This document shows positions 1 to 6,295 of a stretch of DNA of 7,382 nucleotides, piece by piece. Source of the DNA: Chloroflexia bacterium (GTDB lineage Bacteria > Chloroflexota > Chloroflexia > Thermomicrobiales > CFX8). The first letter of the stretch is position 1. Each line of letters begins with the position of its first letter. Under the pieces are notes generated by a model. That model was not told the DNA's origin. It searched no databases and worked only from the letters and a program-made list of their open reading frames with translations. The translations under genes were made by a program, and so were the position numbers. The DNA lies in the NCBI GenBank assembly GCA_013696045.1, contig JACCZH010000475.1, positions 1 through 7,382 on the forward strand. Direction: 5' to 3'.

Positions 1-2
1 GT

Positions 3-167
3 ATGAAAGGGATCAGTATTCGCTCTAAGCGTATCGTGCTTCTGCTTGGACTTTTCCTGGTCTCATTCGCCCTCTATTTCGCGGCAGAGAGCGGCTCCCG
101 GCAGATTGAAATAGCGCTGCTGGGCGCGTTAGCCGCACTCATGCTAGCGGCGGTTATAGTCGGTTAA
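3..167 (+). CDS. Small two-span membrane protein, unknown function (possibly 5'-truncated)
   Basis: An open frame from an ATG at the window's left edge encodes 54 residues, ending in TAA. A short basic N-terminus (K2, R7, K9, R10) precedes a hydrophobic span at about residues 11-28. A short polar stretch with charged residues follows (about 29-36), then a second hydrophobic span at about 37-53 rich in Ala, Leu and Val. This layout suggests a small inner-membrane hairpin protein. The region upstream of the ATG is outside the window, so neither a ribosome binding site nor a longer N-terminus can be checked; it may be the end of a larger protein. I recognise no family. It lies on the same strand as the metallopeptidase unit but is separated from it by about 100 bases that hold a promoter, so it is probably not cotranscribed from that promoter. 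Confidence 0.5.
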   Translation: MKGISIRSKRIVLLLGLFLVSFALYFAAESGSRQIEIALLGALAALMLAAVIVG

Positions 168-214
168 TACGGTTCATGTAACCAATGCCACAACATATGC
201 TCAATGAACTGAAA

Positions 215-244
215 TTGGCGTGCAAATGGGAAAACTGGTATAAT
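215..244 (+). promoter_or_regulatory. Extended -10 promoter for the metallopeptidase-membrane protein-gyrB unit
   Basis: A perfect TATAAT at 239-244 is preceded by TG one base upstream (TGGTATAAT, 236-244), the extended -10 form. A partial -35 (TTGGCG, 215-220, four of six consensus bases) lies 18 bases upstream. Transcription would start near base 251. The next two genes follow with gaps of 15 and 16 bases, so this is the likely promoter for all three. It overlaps the first in-frame ATG at 246, which argues against that ATG as the translation start. Confidence 0.6.
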
Positions 245-266
245 TATGCAGTCTGAGCAGGAGTAT

Positions 267-647
267 ATGGAACGCATGAGATTGACAGAAGCTCAGTTTG
301 AAGAACTCGTGGTAGACGTCCTTGATTCCTTGCCTGAGAAACTGCTCAACGTGCTTGACAACGTGGATGTCGTGATCGAGCCTCGTCCGGCACGCGAGCA
401 GTTGAAACGCATGGGGATTCTCAGCGGGACGCTCTTTGGCTTGTACGAGGGGATTCCTCTCACCGAGCGTAACAGCGCGTATTCGATTGTGGCGCCGGAC
501 AAGATCACGATCTTTCAGCGCACAATTGAGGAGGTGTGCTCGACACCGGAAGAGGTTGCGGATCAGGTCCGTACCACGGTTATCCACGAAGTTGCCCATC
601 ACTTCGGCATCGGTGAAGAGACGCTCGAGGAGTTGGGGTGGTCATAA
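267..647 (+). CDS. Metallopeptidase family protein (zincin-like, DUF1025/PF06262 type)
   Basis: A small soluble protein with a zinc-protease HExxH motif near its C-terminus: HEVAHHFG is encoded from base 585, with two His as predicted zinc ligands and Glu as general base. Before it come the family-typical stretch GIPLTERN (from about base 453) and a helical N-terminal half starting LTEAQFEELV. About 120-130 residues is the usual length for this family, whose substrates are not well defined. The frame extends up to an ATG at 246, but that ATG overlaps the TATAAT at 239-244 and has no ribosome binding site. AGGAG at 259-263 sits 3 bases before the ATG at 267 and 12 before the ATG at 276, so either could be the start; the shorter form also fits the family N-terminus. 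It is first in a unit with a membrane protein and gyrB. The family call is firm; the biological role is unknown. Confidence 0.85.
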   Translation: MERMRLTEAQFEELVVDVLDSLPEKLLNVLDNVDVVIEPRPAREQLKRMGILSGTLFGLYEGIPLTERNSAYSIVAPDKITIFQRTIEEVCSTPEEVADQVRTTVIHEVAHHFGIGEETLEELGWS

Positions 648-662
648 CGTAGGGATTGGGCC

Positions 663-1643
663 ATGTGGGACCGGCAGCGCGACGAAGTGGGCCGGGAGGG
701 TTCGAAAACCCGCCTTCCAGGCGTTATCGACACTATCGGGTTTGGATTCGAAACGCTGATCGCCCGTCCACAACTTATTGTGCCTCCGGTGCTGCTGGAT
801 CTCTATCTATGGCTGGGTGTAAACATTACCTCTCAGCCGCTGCTTTTGCGGATTGGTGATTGGCTGCGTGGCGATCCACTGGCTGCTAACGGACTCGCTG
901 CAACTTTAGAGCGACGCGGAGTCTCCAACATTCAGGAGTTAGCGGTTTTGTGGCTGCCGACTGTTCGCGTCCCATCAATGATCGCGGCGTTGTCGAGCGA
1001 AACTCCCTACCGCCTGGAGAGCTGGCGGCCGGCTGTTGTACTACCCTGGTGGGGTGTGGCTGGAGCCGCAACGCTGCTGCTGCTGGCGGCGCTGATAGTC
1101 GGTTCAGAGTACTTGATGGCCATCGCAGCCGTGGCTACCAGCCGAGAGGCCTCGCCGCCGAAGCGACCACCTCTTGAGACGCTGCGCGGTGCTATGCGGT
1201 TGGTGGGTTGGATTGGGTTAGTCGTTGCCATAGCGTTGTTGTTTACATGGCCGGTTGTTGTGGCTGCTCTAGCCTTCTCATTTTTTGATGCCGGTATTTC
1301 CGGCTGGCTGTATCTGGCGTTGTTCGTTCCACTTACCTGGGGGGTTATATTCTTTTTCTTCTCGATTCAGGCGATGTTTGTCGATCGTGTTGGTCCGCTC
1401 GTCGCACTTCGATCCAGCTATCTGGTGGTGCGTAGTGACTTTTGGCAAGCACTCGGTTTGATCGTTGCATATTTTCTCGTGATATGGGGTTTTCCCCAGG
1501 TGTGGCGCTTGCTTATTTCCGAATCCGCTGGCCTGGTCATTGCAATCATCGGACACGCGGCCATCGGAACAGGGATGATCGCCGCCACTATGGTGTTTTA
1601 TCGCGACCGCGCGCGTCAACTGGCCATCGCGGGGCGATTCTAG
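663..1643 (+). CDS. Multi-span membrane protein, unknown function
   Basis: The 326-residue product has a charged cytoplasmic-looking N-terminus (about 1-35) and hydrophobic segments near residues 36-56, 125-158, 180-208, 212-238, 262-284 and 289-312, so roughly six membrane spans. Between the first two lies a polar region of about 65 residues. A basic, proline-rich loop (about 160-178) separates the second and third, and the C-terminus ends in a short basic tail. I see no catalytic motif, transporter signature or binding site and cannot assign a family. The ATG at 663 is supported by AGGG at 651-654, 8 bases upstream. It begins 15 bases after the metallopeptidase stop and ends 16 bases before gyrB, so the three are probably cotranscribed. 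A membrane protein next to a small protease could suggest partnership, but that is inference from position alone. Confidence 0.75.
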   Translation: MWDRQRDEVGREGSKTRLPGVIDTIGFGFETLIARPQLIVPPVLLDLYLWLGVNITSQPLLLRIGDWLRGDPLAANGLAATLERRGVSNIQELAVLWLPTVRVPSMIAALSSETPYRLESWRPAVVLPWWGVAGAATLLLLAALIVGSEYLMAIAAVATSREASPPKRPPLETLRGAMRLVGWIGLVVAIALLFTWPVVVAALAFSFFDAGISGWLYLALFVPLTWGVIFFFFSIQAMFVDRVGPLVALRSSYLVVRSDFWQALGLIVAYFLVIWGFPQVWRLLISESAGLVIAIIGHAAIGTGMIAATMVFYRDRARQLAIAGRF

Positions 1644-1659
1644 AGGGGTAACGTGCATC

Positions 1660-3579
1660 GTGGCACAAGTTAAGACACAAGCTTTTACGTATGACGCGAG
1701 CAGCATTGAAGTGCTTGAGGGCCTGGAGGCGGTCCGTCGCCGACCGGGCATGTATATCGGCAGCACCGATCTGCGTGGTCTGCACCACTTGATTTACGAG
1801 GTGGTCGACAACTCGATCGACGAGGCTATCGGTGGCTTCTGCACCGAGATCTCCATCAAGATCCACGAGGATGGGTCGGTTACGGTGTCTGACGATGGGC
1901 GCGGTATTCCGACCGGCACACATTCCAAGATGCAGAAGTCGGCCATGGAGGTCGTGATGACTGTCCTGCATGCCGGCGGGAAGTTCGGTGGAGCTGGGTA
2001 CAAGATGTCCAGCGGGCTGCACGGCGTTGGTATCTCGGTGGTGAATGCTCTTTCGGAATGGTGCATCACCGAGGTTCGCCAGAATGGTGGACTCTTCCGC
2101 CAGGAGTATCGCAAGGGTATTCCGGTCGCGCCGGTGAAACGCGTCAAATCAATAGACAAGTCTGAGCACGGCACAACCCAGCACTGGATGCCGGACACAA
2201 CGATCTTTGACAGTCTGGACTATGTCTTTGGGACGCTAGCTCAGCGTTTTCGGGAAATGGCCTATCTTACGGCTGGCTTGCGGATAGTATTTATAGACGA
2301 GCGTAACGACCAGGAATCGACGTTTTACTTCGAGGGCGGCATCACGTCATACGTTCGTCACCTGAACAAATCCAGGATTCCGCTGCACCCACGGCCGTTC
2401 TACATGAACCGGCAAATAGGTGACTACGTGGTCGAGGTGGCCTTGCAGTACAACGACACCTATGGGGAATCGACCCATACGTTCGCCAACAATGTCAACA
2501 CAGTTGACGGAGGCACGCACTTGAGCGGCTTCAAGTCGGGCTTGACACGCACGATCAATGATTATGCGCGTAAGAACGGCATCATCAAGGAGAACGAGGT
2601 TAACCTCAGCGGGGAGGATGTCCGCGAGGGCTTAACCGCGATCGTTAGTGTCAAGATGCCGGATCCCCAGTTTGAAGGTCAGACCAAGGGTAAGCTCGGC
2701 AATGCCGACATGGCCGGCGCGGTGCAATCGGTTGTGAACGAACTTTTGGCTCAGCAGCTGGAGGAGAATCCACAGGCTGCCAAGAAGATTGTTGAGAAGT
2801 GTCTGACAGCTGCCAGGGCACGCGAGGCCGCGCGCAAGGCTCGTGAGCTTGTGCAGCGTAAGGGTGGACTCGATACGTTCGCCCTGCCAGGCAAGCTGGC
2901 TGACTGTAGCGAGAAGGATCCTGCGCGCTCTGAGCTCTACATCGTTGAGGGCGACTCGGCGGGAGGAACGGTCAAGCAGGGACGTGACCGGCGCTTCCAG
3001 GCCGTCCTTCCGTTGCGAGGAAAGATTCTCAACGTCGAGAAGGCACGACTGGACAAGATGCTTCAGAATGCCGAGATCCGGACGCTCATCACCGCCATGG
3101 GCACGTCGATCGGCGACCAGTTTGATCTCTCGAAGCTCCGCTACCACCGTATTATTGTTATGACAGACGCTGATGTTGACGGTGCGCATATCCGCACGTT
3201 GTTGCTGACATTCTTCTTCCGGCATATGGAGAGCCTGATCGCCAACGGTTATCTCTACATTGCCCAGCCGCCGCTCTACCGGATAGAGCAGGGGAAGAAT
3301 ATCCACTGGGTGTATGACGACCGGGAACGTGACGTGATCCTGAAGCAGTATAAGGGGCAGAAGGTTGAGATTCAGCGCTATAAGGGGCTGGGCGAAATGA
3401 ACGCCGACCAGCTCTGGGAGACTACGATGGACACGTCCGCACGGACGTTGCTGCAGGTGACGCTGGAAGATGCCATCGCCGCCGATGAGACGTTCGATAT
3501 GCTGATGGGACACAGCGTCCCGCCTCGCAAGCGGTTCATCCAGACTCATGCGCGAGAGGTTGAGAATCTGGACGTATAG
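1660..3579 (+). CDS. gyrB: DNA gyrase subunit B
   Basis: The ATP-hydrolysing subunit of the type IIA topoisomerase that, with GyrA, introduces negative supercoils into DNA. The 639 residues match the usual length of GyrB without the large enterobacterial insert. The GHKL ATPase domain shows EVVDNSIDEA (E47 as the likely general base, N51), DDGRGIP (78-84) and GLHGVG (119-124); R140 matches the coumarin-contact Arg. The transducer holds QTKGKLGN (341-348) with the ATP-contacting Lys. The TOPRIM domain has EGDSAGG (430-436), PLRGKILNVEKA (451-462) and DADVDGAH (503-510), giving Mg-binding E430, D503 and D505; QRYKGLGEMN (572-581) follows. The start is GTG at 1660, with AGGGG at 1644-1648 eleven bases upstream. 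The KGLGEMN and NLDV ending favour GyrB over ParE. Two local oddities are GGTVKQ, where GGSAKQ is common, and a divergent MGHSVPPRKRFIQTHA near the C-terminus. Confidence 0.97.
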   Translation: MAQVKTQAFTYDASSIEVLEGLEAVRRRPGMYIGSTDLRGLHHLIYEVVDNSIDEAIGGFCTEISIKIHEDGSVTVSDDGRGIPTGTHSKMQKSAMEVVMTVLHAGGKFGGAGYKMSSGLHGVGISVVNALSEWCITEVRQNGGLFRQEYRKGIPVAPVKRVKSIDKSEHGTTQHWMPDTTIFDSLDYVFGTLAQRFREMAYLTAGLRIVFIDERNDQESTFYFEGGITSYVRHLNKSRIPLHPRPFYMNRQIGDYVVEVALQYNDTYGESTHTFANNVNTVDGGTHLSGFKSGLTRTINDYARKNGIIKENEVNLSGEDVREGLTAIVSVKMPDPQFEGQTKGKLGNADMAGAVQSVVNELLAQQLEENPQAAKKIVEKCLTAARAREAARKARELVQRKGGLDTFALPGKLADCSEKDPARSELYIVEGDSAGGTVKQGRDRRFQAVLPLRGKILNVEKARLDKMLQNAEIRTLITAMGTSIGDQFDLSKLRYHRIIVMTDADVDGAHIRTLLLTFFFRHMESLIANGYLYIAQPPLYRIEQGKNIHWVYDDRERDVILKQYKGQKVEIQRYKGLGEMNADQLWETTMDTSARTLLQVTLEDAIAADETFDMLMGHSVPPRKRFIQTHAREVENLDV

Positions 3580-3647
3580 TCTGGGGTTCGATACTTCGTC
3601 GCCGCAGCGGTCGAGACGGGGCTCCGTTGAATATCGCGCTCAAGGGA

Positions 3648-3675
3648 AAAGCCGCCGGGACAATCCGGCGGCTTT
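3648..3675. terminator. Bidirectional intrinsic terminator between gyrB and the HU gene
   Basis: AAAGCCGCCGG at 3648-3658 and CCGGCGGCTTT at 3665-3675 form an 11-base-pair perfect inverted repeat around the six-base loop GACAAT. On the + strand the stem is followed by TTTCTTGTTT (3673-3682), terminating gyrB about 70 bases after its stop. On the - strand it is followed by TTTTCCC, terminating the HU gene about 30 bases after its stop. The position between two convergent genes fits use in both directions. Confidence 0.85.
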
Positions 3676-3704
3676 CTTGTTTGGCAGATTTCCAGGTCTG
3701 GACG

Positions 3705-3992
3705 CTAGCTGGCGGGCTCGCCACTAACGGCGCGCTTCAACTGTGTGCCCGGGCGGAAGGACGGGCTTTTGCCCGCCGGGATCACGATACGCTCGCGAGT
3801 CTGCGGGTTGCGGCCTTCACGGGCTGCCCGCTCGGTGATGCGGAACGATCCGAAGCCTGTGATCGTGACTTCTTCACCCGAGGACAGGCTATCGCGGATC
3901 GAGTCGAACGTGGAGTTCACCACGGCGCCGACGACGCTTTCCGGCTGCTTCACGCGCTGGGCGACATCTTTGATCAAATCCTGCTTACGCAT
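3705..3992 (-). CDS. HU family DNA-binding protein
   Basis: A small basic nucleoid protein that binds and bends DNA as a dimer. The 95 residues match the family (about 90-95). The N-terminal helices (about 1-38) are followed by GFGSF (46-50) and the beta-arm with the RNPQT element (61-65). P63 there is the Pro that intercalates between base pairs in HU/IHF proteins. The C-terminal part, PSFRPGTQLKRAV (77-89), is the typical end. One deviation is RNPQTRE where RNPQTGE is usual, adding a positive charge in the DNA-binding arm. The ATG at 3992 has AAGGAGA (3999-4005) six bases upstream. It lies 131 bases downstream of the methyltransferase on the same strand, with an extended -10 motif in between, and converges with gyrB on a shared terminator. 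HU versus IHF subtype cannot be fixed from sequence alone; HU is the normal form outside Proteobacteria. Confidence 0.95.
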   Translation of the reverse strand: MRKQDLIKDVAQRVKQPESVVGAVVNSTFDSIRDSLSSGEEVTITGFGSFRITERAAREGRNPQTRERIVIPAGKSPSFRPGTQLKRAVSGEPAS

Positions 3993-4066
3993 AGAGCGTC
4001 TCCTTTTCCTTCCAAACGACGGTGCTCACGTGTCTATTGAGCGAAACTGGACCTCACACCCGCGGC

Positions 4067-4075
4067 ACTATAACA
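4067..4075 (-). promoter_or_regulatory. Candidate extended -10 promoter for the HU gene
   Basis: On the - strand this reads TGTTATAGT, an extended -10 element with TATAGT matching TATAAT at five of six positions. No convincing -35 is seen at the right distance, which extended -10 promoters can tolerate. Transcription would start near base 4060, giving a leader of roughly 68 bases before the HU start at 3992. It lies in the gap after the methyltransferase stop, where an independent HU promoter is expected. Confidence 0.4.
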
Positions 4076-4123
4076 TACTGTAACAGGTTCTTCCCACTGA
4101 AAAACCGCGTCCGTACAGGGAAC

Positions 4124-4948
4124 CTAGTCGATTCGTCCACTTCGTTGCCTTCTCATTTCAAAGAGCAGGATGGCTGTGGCGGCCGACACGTTGAGCGATT
4201 CGACGCCTTCAGCCATCGGAATGCTTACCCGATGACCGACAGTTAGCCGCGATGGCTCACTGAGTCCAGCTGCTTCGTTGCCGACAACGACTAAAACCGG
4301 CTCTTTCCAGTGTACATCACGATAATCGATAGATCCGGCAGCGTCGGCCGCGATGATTACCACCTCTTGCTGGTTGTCAAAACTCGCACCGACGGTCTCA
4401 GTAATTGACGGATACATGTGTATCGGAATGGCTGTTACGAGGCCGGCCGATGCCCGCACGACCTTGGGATTAAATGGATCGACGCAACCGGGTAGCAATG
4501 CAATACCATCCACGCCGGCCGCAACCGCCGTTCGCAGGATGGCGCCGAGATTTCCCGGGTCCCGAACCGCGTCCAGGCAGACGATGCTTTTTGCGGCTGT
4601 GGGAGGTTTGCTATCCGGGAGCATGACAATAGCTGCTACAGGCTGAGGATGCTCGGTATCAGTAAAAGATTGGAAGAGGGCTGGCGGCATGGTGACCGTT
4701 CGGTCAACACGTTCCTCTATTGACACGAGGAACGCCGGGTCGATGCCGTCCCGGCGTTCTTCGTCAATAATCAGGGTTTGTATACGGGCGCCGTGCCCTA
4801 TCGCGGTGGCAATTGGACGCGTGCCCTCAATGATAAATAGCCGCTCCCGATAGCGCGCCCTGCGCCGCGTAGCGAGCTGCCGGGCGAGTTTCACGATCGG
4901 ATTCGCTGCACTCGTTATATGCCGCAAATCGTCGGGCGCGTTGGTCAC
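4124..4948 (-). CDS. SpoU/TrmH-family RNA 2'-O-ribose methyltransferase
   Basis: A SAM-dependent enzyme expected to methylate a ribose 2'-hydroxyl in rRNA or tRNA. The 274 residues begin with a SpoU substrate-binding domain (ITSAANPIVK at 11-20, LFIIEGTRP at 37-45). The SPOUT catalytic domain follows: motif 1 DPGNLGAILRTA (130-141) with N133 and catalytic-type R139, motif 2 VVVGNEAAGLSE (220-231), and motif 3 SIPMAEGVESLNVSAA (242-257). Motif 2 reads GNEAAGLS where GSEGxGLS is common. The start is GTG at 4948; only a weak GGG-type ribosome binding site precedes it, but the N-terminus fits the family. It starts 15 bases after the rplT stop, so it is very likely cotranscribed with the ribosomal genes, and a paralogue of this family often follows rplT. 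That context favours an rRNA target, but the exact nucleotide cannot be named from sequence. Confidence 0.93.
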   Translation of the reverse strand: MTNAPDDLRHITSAANPIVKLARQLATRRRARYRERLFIIEGTRPIATAIGHGARIQTLIIDEERRDGIDPAFLVSIEERVDRTVTMPPALFQSFTDTEHPQPVAAIVMLPDSKPPTAAKSIVCLDAVRDPGNLGAILRTAVAAGVDGIALLPGCVDPFNPKVVRASAGLVTAIPIHMYPSITETVGASFDNQQEVVIIAADAAGSIDYRDVHWKEPVLVVVGNEAAGLSEPSRLTVGHRVSIPMAEGVESLNVSAATAILLFEMRRQRSGRID

Positions 4949-4963
4949 CAGGCTACCCGGCGC

Positions 4964-5317
4964 TTACAGCGACGCTTTTGCGACAGTGACATACTCGCTG
5001 AACGCCTGCGGGTCACGAACGGCTAGATCCGCAAGGATCTTCCGGTCGACGACAACGCCCGCTTTGGTGAGTCCTTCAATGAACCGACCATACGGCATGC
5101 CATTTTCACGGGCAGCCGCGTTGATACGGATGATCCAGAGCCTGCGCATCTGGCGCTTGCGCTGCCGGCGGTCACGATAGGCATATTGCCCGGCGCGCAT
5201 AATCGCTTCGTTGGCGCGCTTGAATAGCCGGTTACGCGTTCCCCTGTAACCTTGCGCGCGCTCGATTACTGCCTTGTGGCGGCGGCGAGTCGTAACGCCG
5301 CGTTTAATCCTGGCCAT
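4964..5317 (-). CDS. rplT: 50S ribosomal protein L20
   Basis: A primary 23S rRNA-binding protein needed early in large-subunit assembly. Its 117 residues are the standard length. It opens with MARIKRGV and a long, very basic N-terminal extension (about 1-60) rich in Arg, including GYRGTRNRLFKRA (23-35) and YAYRDRRQRKRQMRRLW (45-61). The globular C-terminal domain follows, with INAAARENGMPYGRFI (65-80) and the DRKILADLA stretch. The ATG at 5317 is preceded by AGGAAG at 5320-5325 and a stronger GGAGGG at 5329-5334. It follows rpmI by 42 bases and is followed 15 bases later by the methyltransferase. In E. coli and B. subtilis L20 represses its own operon by binding its mRNA; whether that happens here depends on the structures upstream of rpmI or infC. 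Confidence 0.98.
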   Translation of the reverse strand: MARIKRGVTTRRRHKAVIERAQGYRGTRNRLFKRANEAIMRAGQYAYRDRRQRKRQMRRLWIIRINAAARENGMPYGRFIEGLTKAGVVVDRKILADLAVRDPQAFSEYVTVAKASL

Positions 5318-5359
5318 GTCTTCCTACACCCTCCGTCAAGCTGTCTATGCGGACGCTGT

Positions 5360-5563
5360 CTACTTGAGTCCGTACGGCAGCAACCGCTTGATGCGCTTCT
5401 GGTCCTGAGGCGCCACCACAAACATCTTGTCGAACATCCGCTTGGTGCGGGGTGACTTTCGACGCCGGAAGTGGGATTTGCCACCCTTGGCACGCATTAC
5501 CTTACCGGTTCCTGTGATCTTGAAGCGGCGCGCCGCTCCTTTGTTGGTCTTCATCTTCGGCAT
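5360..5563 (-). CDS. rpmI: 50S ribosomal protein L35
   Basis: A small basic large-subunit protein. Starting at the ATG at 5563, the product is 67 residues, the family's usual length, beginning MPKMKTNKGAARRFK and ending KRIKRLLPYGLK, both family hallmarks. The middle, with KGGKSHFRRRKSPRTKR (about 27-43), is rich in Lys and Arg. The frame stays open upstream to an ATG at 5641, but the extra 26 residues resemble no L35 N-terminus and cover an inverted repeat, so I reject that start. An AGAGGAAAG stretch upstream gives a purine-rich ribosome binding region, though it is about 12 bases from the ATG. It sits between infC (139-base gap) and rplT (42-base gap), the conserved infC-rpmI-rplT order. 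Confidence 0.97.
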   Translation of the reverse strand: MPKMKTNKGAARRFKITGTGKVMRAKGGKSHFRRRKSPRTKRMFDKMFVVAPQDQKRIKRLLPYGLK

Positions 5564-5596
5564 GCTGATCTTCTTTCCTCTGAATCCACGCGGCTC

Positions 5597-5658
5597 GACG
5601 GCGCCGCGCCGCGACGCCGTCTGGTTCATTCGTTTCGCCAAAATTCATCGTCCGAAAC
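5597..5658 (-). promoter_or_regulatory. Two inverted repeats in the infC-rpmI gap, possible translational operator
   Basis: The 139-base gap between infC and rpmI holds two perfect inverted repeats. GTTTCG (5632-5637) and CGAAAC (5653-5658) flank a 15-base loop. GACGGCG (5597-5603) and CGCCGTC (5615-5621) flank an 11-base GC-rich loop and end 34 bases before the rpmI start. Neither is followed by a T run on the - strand, so they are not intrinsic terminators. In E. coli an L20-binding structure controls rpmI translation from this region. That parallel is inference; the fold here has not been computed. Confidence 0.35.
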
Positions 5659-5702
5659 AGGAACTGAAGATCTGCCGTCACGCCGCTTGCCGTGCGTTCC
5701 GC

Positions 5703-6284
5703 TTACGACTCGTCTGATTCTTCCGGCTCGTCCGATTCCTGGGTCTCGTCGCTTTCGGCCATCTCTTCCTTCGAAATCTTCGGGCTCAGCAGGATCGACA
5801 TATCCTGACCCTCGGAACGAGGCTGTTGGTCGATGATGGCAATATCTTCCAGTTGGGTAATCATCTTCAATAGGAGATCGCGCCCGATCTCTGGGTGAAG
5901 ATTTTCGCGCCCTCTGAAACGAACTGAGACCTTCACTCGATCGCCGGCGGTGAGAAAACGGCGGGCGTTGCGCGCCTTGGTTTCCACATCATGCTCGCCG
6001 ATCTTCGGTTTCATCCGAATTTCCTTGAGGGCTACTGTCTTCGCCCGTTTGCGGCTTTCGCGTTCCTTACGGCTCTCTTCATAGCGGAATCGCCCATAGT
6101 CCATCAACCGGCATACCGGAGGGACCGCGTTCGGCTGAACCTCGACGAGGTCTAACCCTCGTTGACGGGCAGTCTCCAGCGCATCCCGTGTGGCGATGAC
6201 GCCGATCTGCTTCCCATCTTCATCAATCAACCGGACTTCGCGAATACGAATCCGTTCATTTACTCGGACTGGTCTAGAACTTAT
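5703..6284 (-). CDS. infC: Translation initiation factor IF-3, probable AUA start
   Basis: IF3 binds the 30S subunit, keeps subunits apart and checks the start codon. From the ATA at 6284 the product is 193 residues. The N-domain runs from VNERIRIREV (about 8-17) through LIDEDGKQIG (about 19-28) to the signature CRLMDYGRFRYE (about 58-69). A basic linker helix follows, then a C-domain with KEIRMKPKIGEHD and KVSVRFRGRE. The family N-terminus (VNERIR) lies upstream of the only common start in frame, a TTG at 6230. No in-frame ATG, GTG or TTG exists between there and the stop at 6297-6299. A perfect GGAGG (6291-6295) sits six bases before the ATA. An acidic tail of about 20 residues with three ESDE repeats follows the C-domain. 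infC leads the ribosomal protein cluster. Confidence 0.95.
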   Translation of the reverse strand: MSSRPVRVNERIRIREVRLIDEDGKQIGVIATRDALETARQRGLDLVEVQPNAVPPVCRLMDYGRFRYEESRKERESRKRAKTVALKEIRMKPKIGEHDVETKARNARRFLTAGDRVKVSVRFRGRENLHPEIGRDLLLKMITQLEDIAIIDQQPRSEGQDMSILLSPKISKEEMAESDETQESDEPEESDES

Positions 6285-6290
6285 GGAGAT

Positions 6291-6295
6291 CCTCC
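6291..6295 (-). promoter_or_regulatory. Strong ribosome binding site that places the infC start at ATA
   Basis: On the - strand this reads GGAGG inside AGGGAGGA, an excellent Shine-Dalgarno match. It is separated by six bases (ATCTCC) from the in-frame ATA at 6284-6282. The in-frame ATC at 6290-6288 touches the motif directly and is too close to be a start. The TTG at 6230 lies 60 bases away with no ribosome binding site of its own. This spacing is the main evidence for the ATA start. Confidence 0.7.

Noticed and set aside
246..266. ATG at 246 as the metallopeptidase start
   Set aside because: It has no ribosome binding site and overlaps a near-perfect promoter, so the transcript would probably not include it.
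1278..1766. Open frame of 162 codons on the - strand across the membrane gene-gyrB junction
   Set aside because: It is antisense to two supported genes, with no family resemblance and no ribosome binding site noted.
2632..3549. Long open frame (305 codons) on the - strand inside gyrB
   Set aside because: It is antisense to a highly conserved gene and its translation resembles no protein family; it is a by-product of gyrB codon use.
3627..4040. Open frame of 137 codons on the + strand over the HU gene
   Set aside because: It is antisense to a clear HU gene and starts inside the terminator region.
4086..4124. Inverted repeat GGTTC/GAACC after the methyltransferase as a terminator
   Set aside because: Only five base pairs with a loop of about 29 bases and no T run after the stem; not convincing as an intrinsic terminator.
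5564..5641. N-terminal extension of L35 to the ATG at 5641
   Set aside because: The extra 26 residues do not resemble L35, the family length is met from 5563, and the region holds inverted repeats.
6228..6230. TTG at 6230 as the infC start
   Set aside because: It would remove the conserved VNERIR N-terminus and has no ribosome binding site; GGAGG lies 60 bases upstream, next to the ATA.
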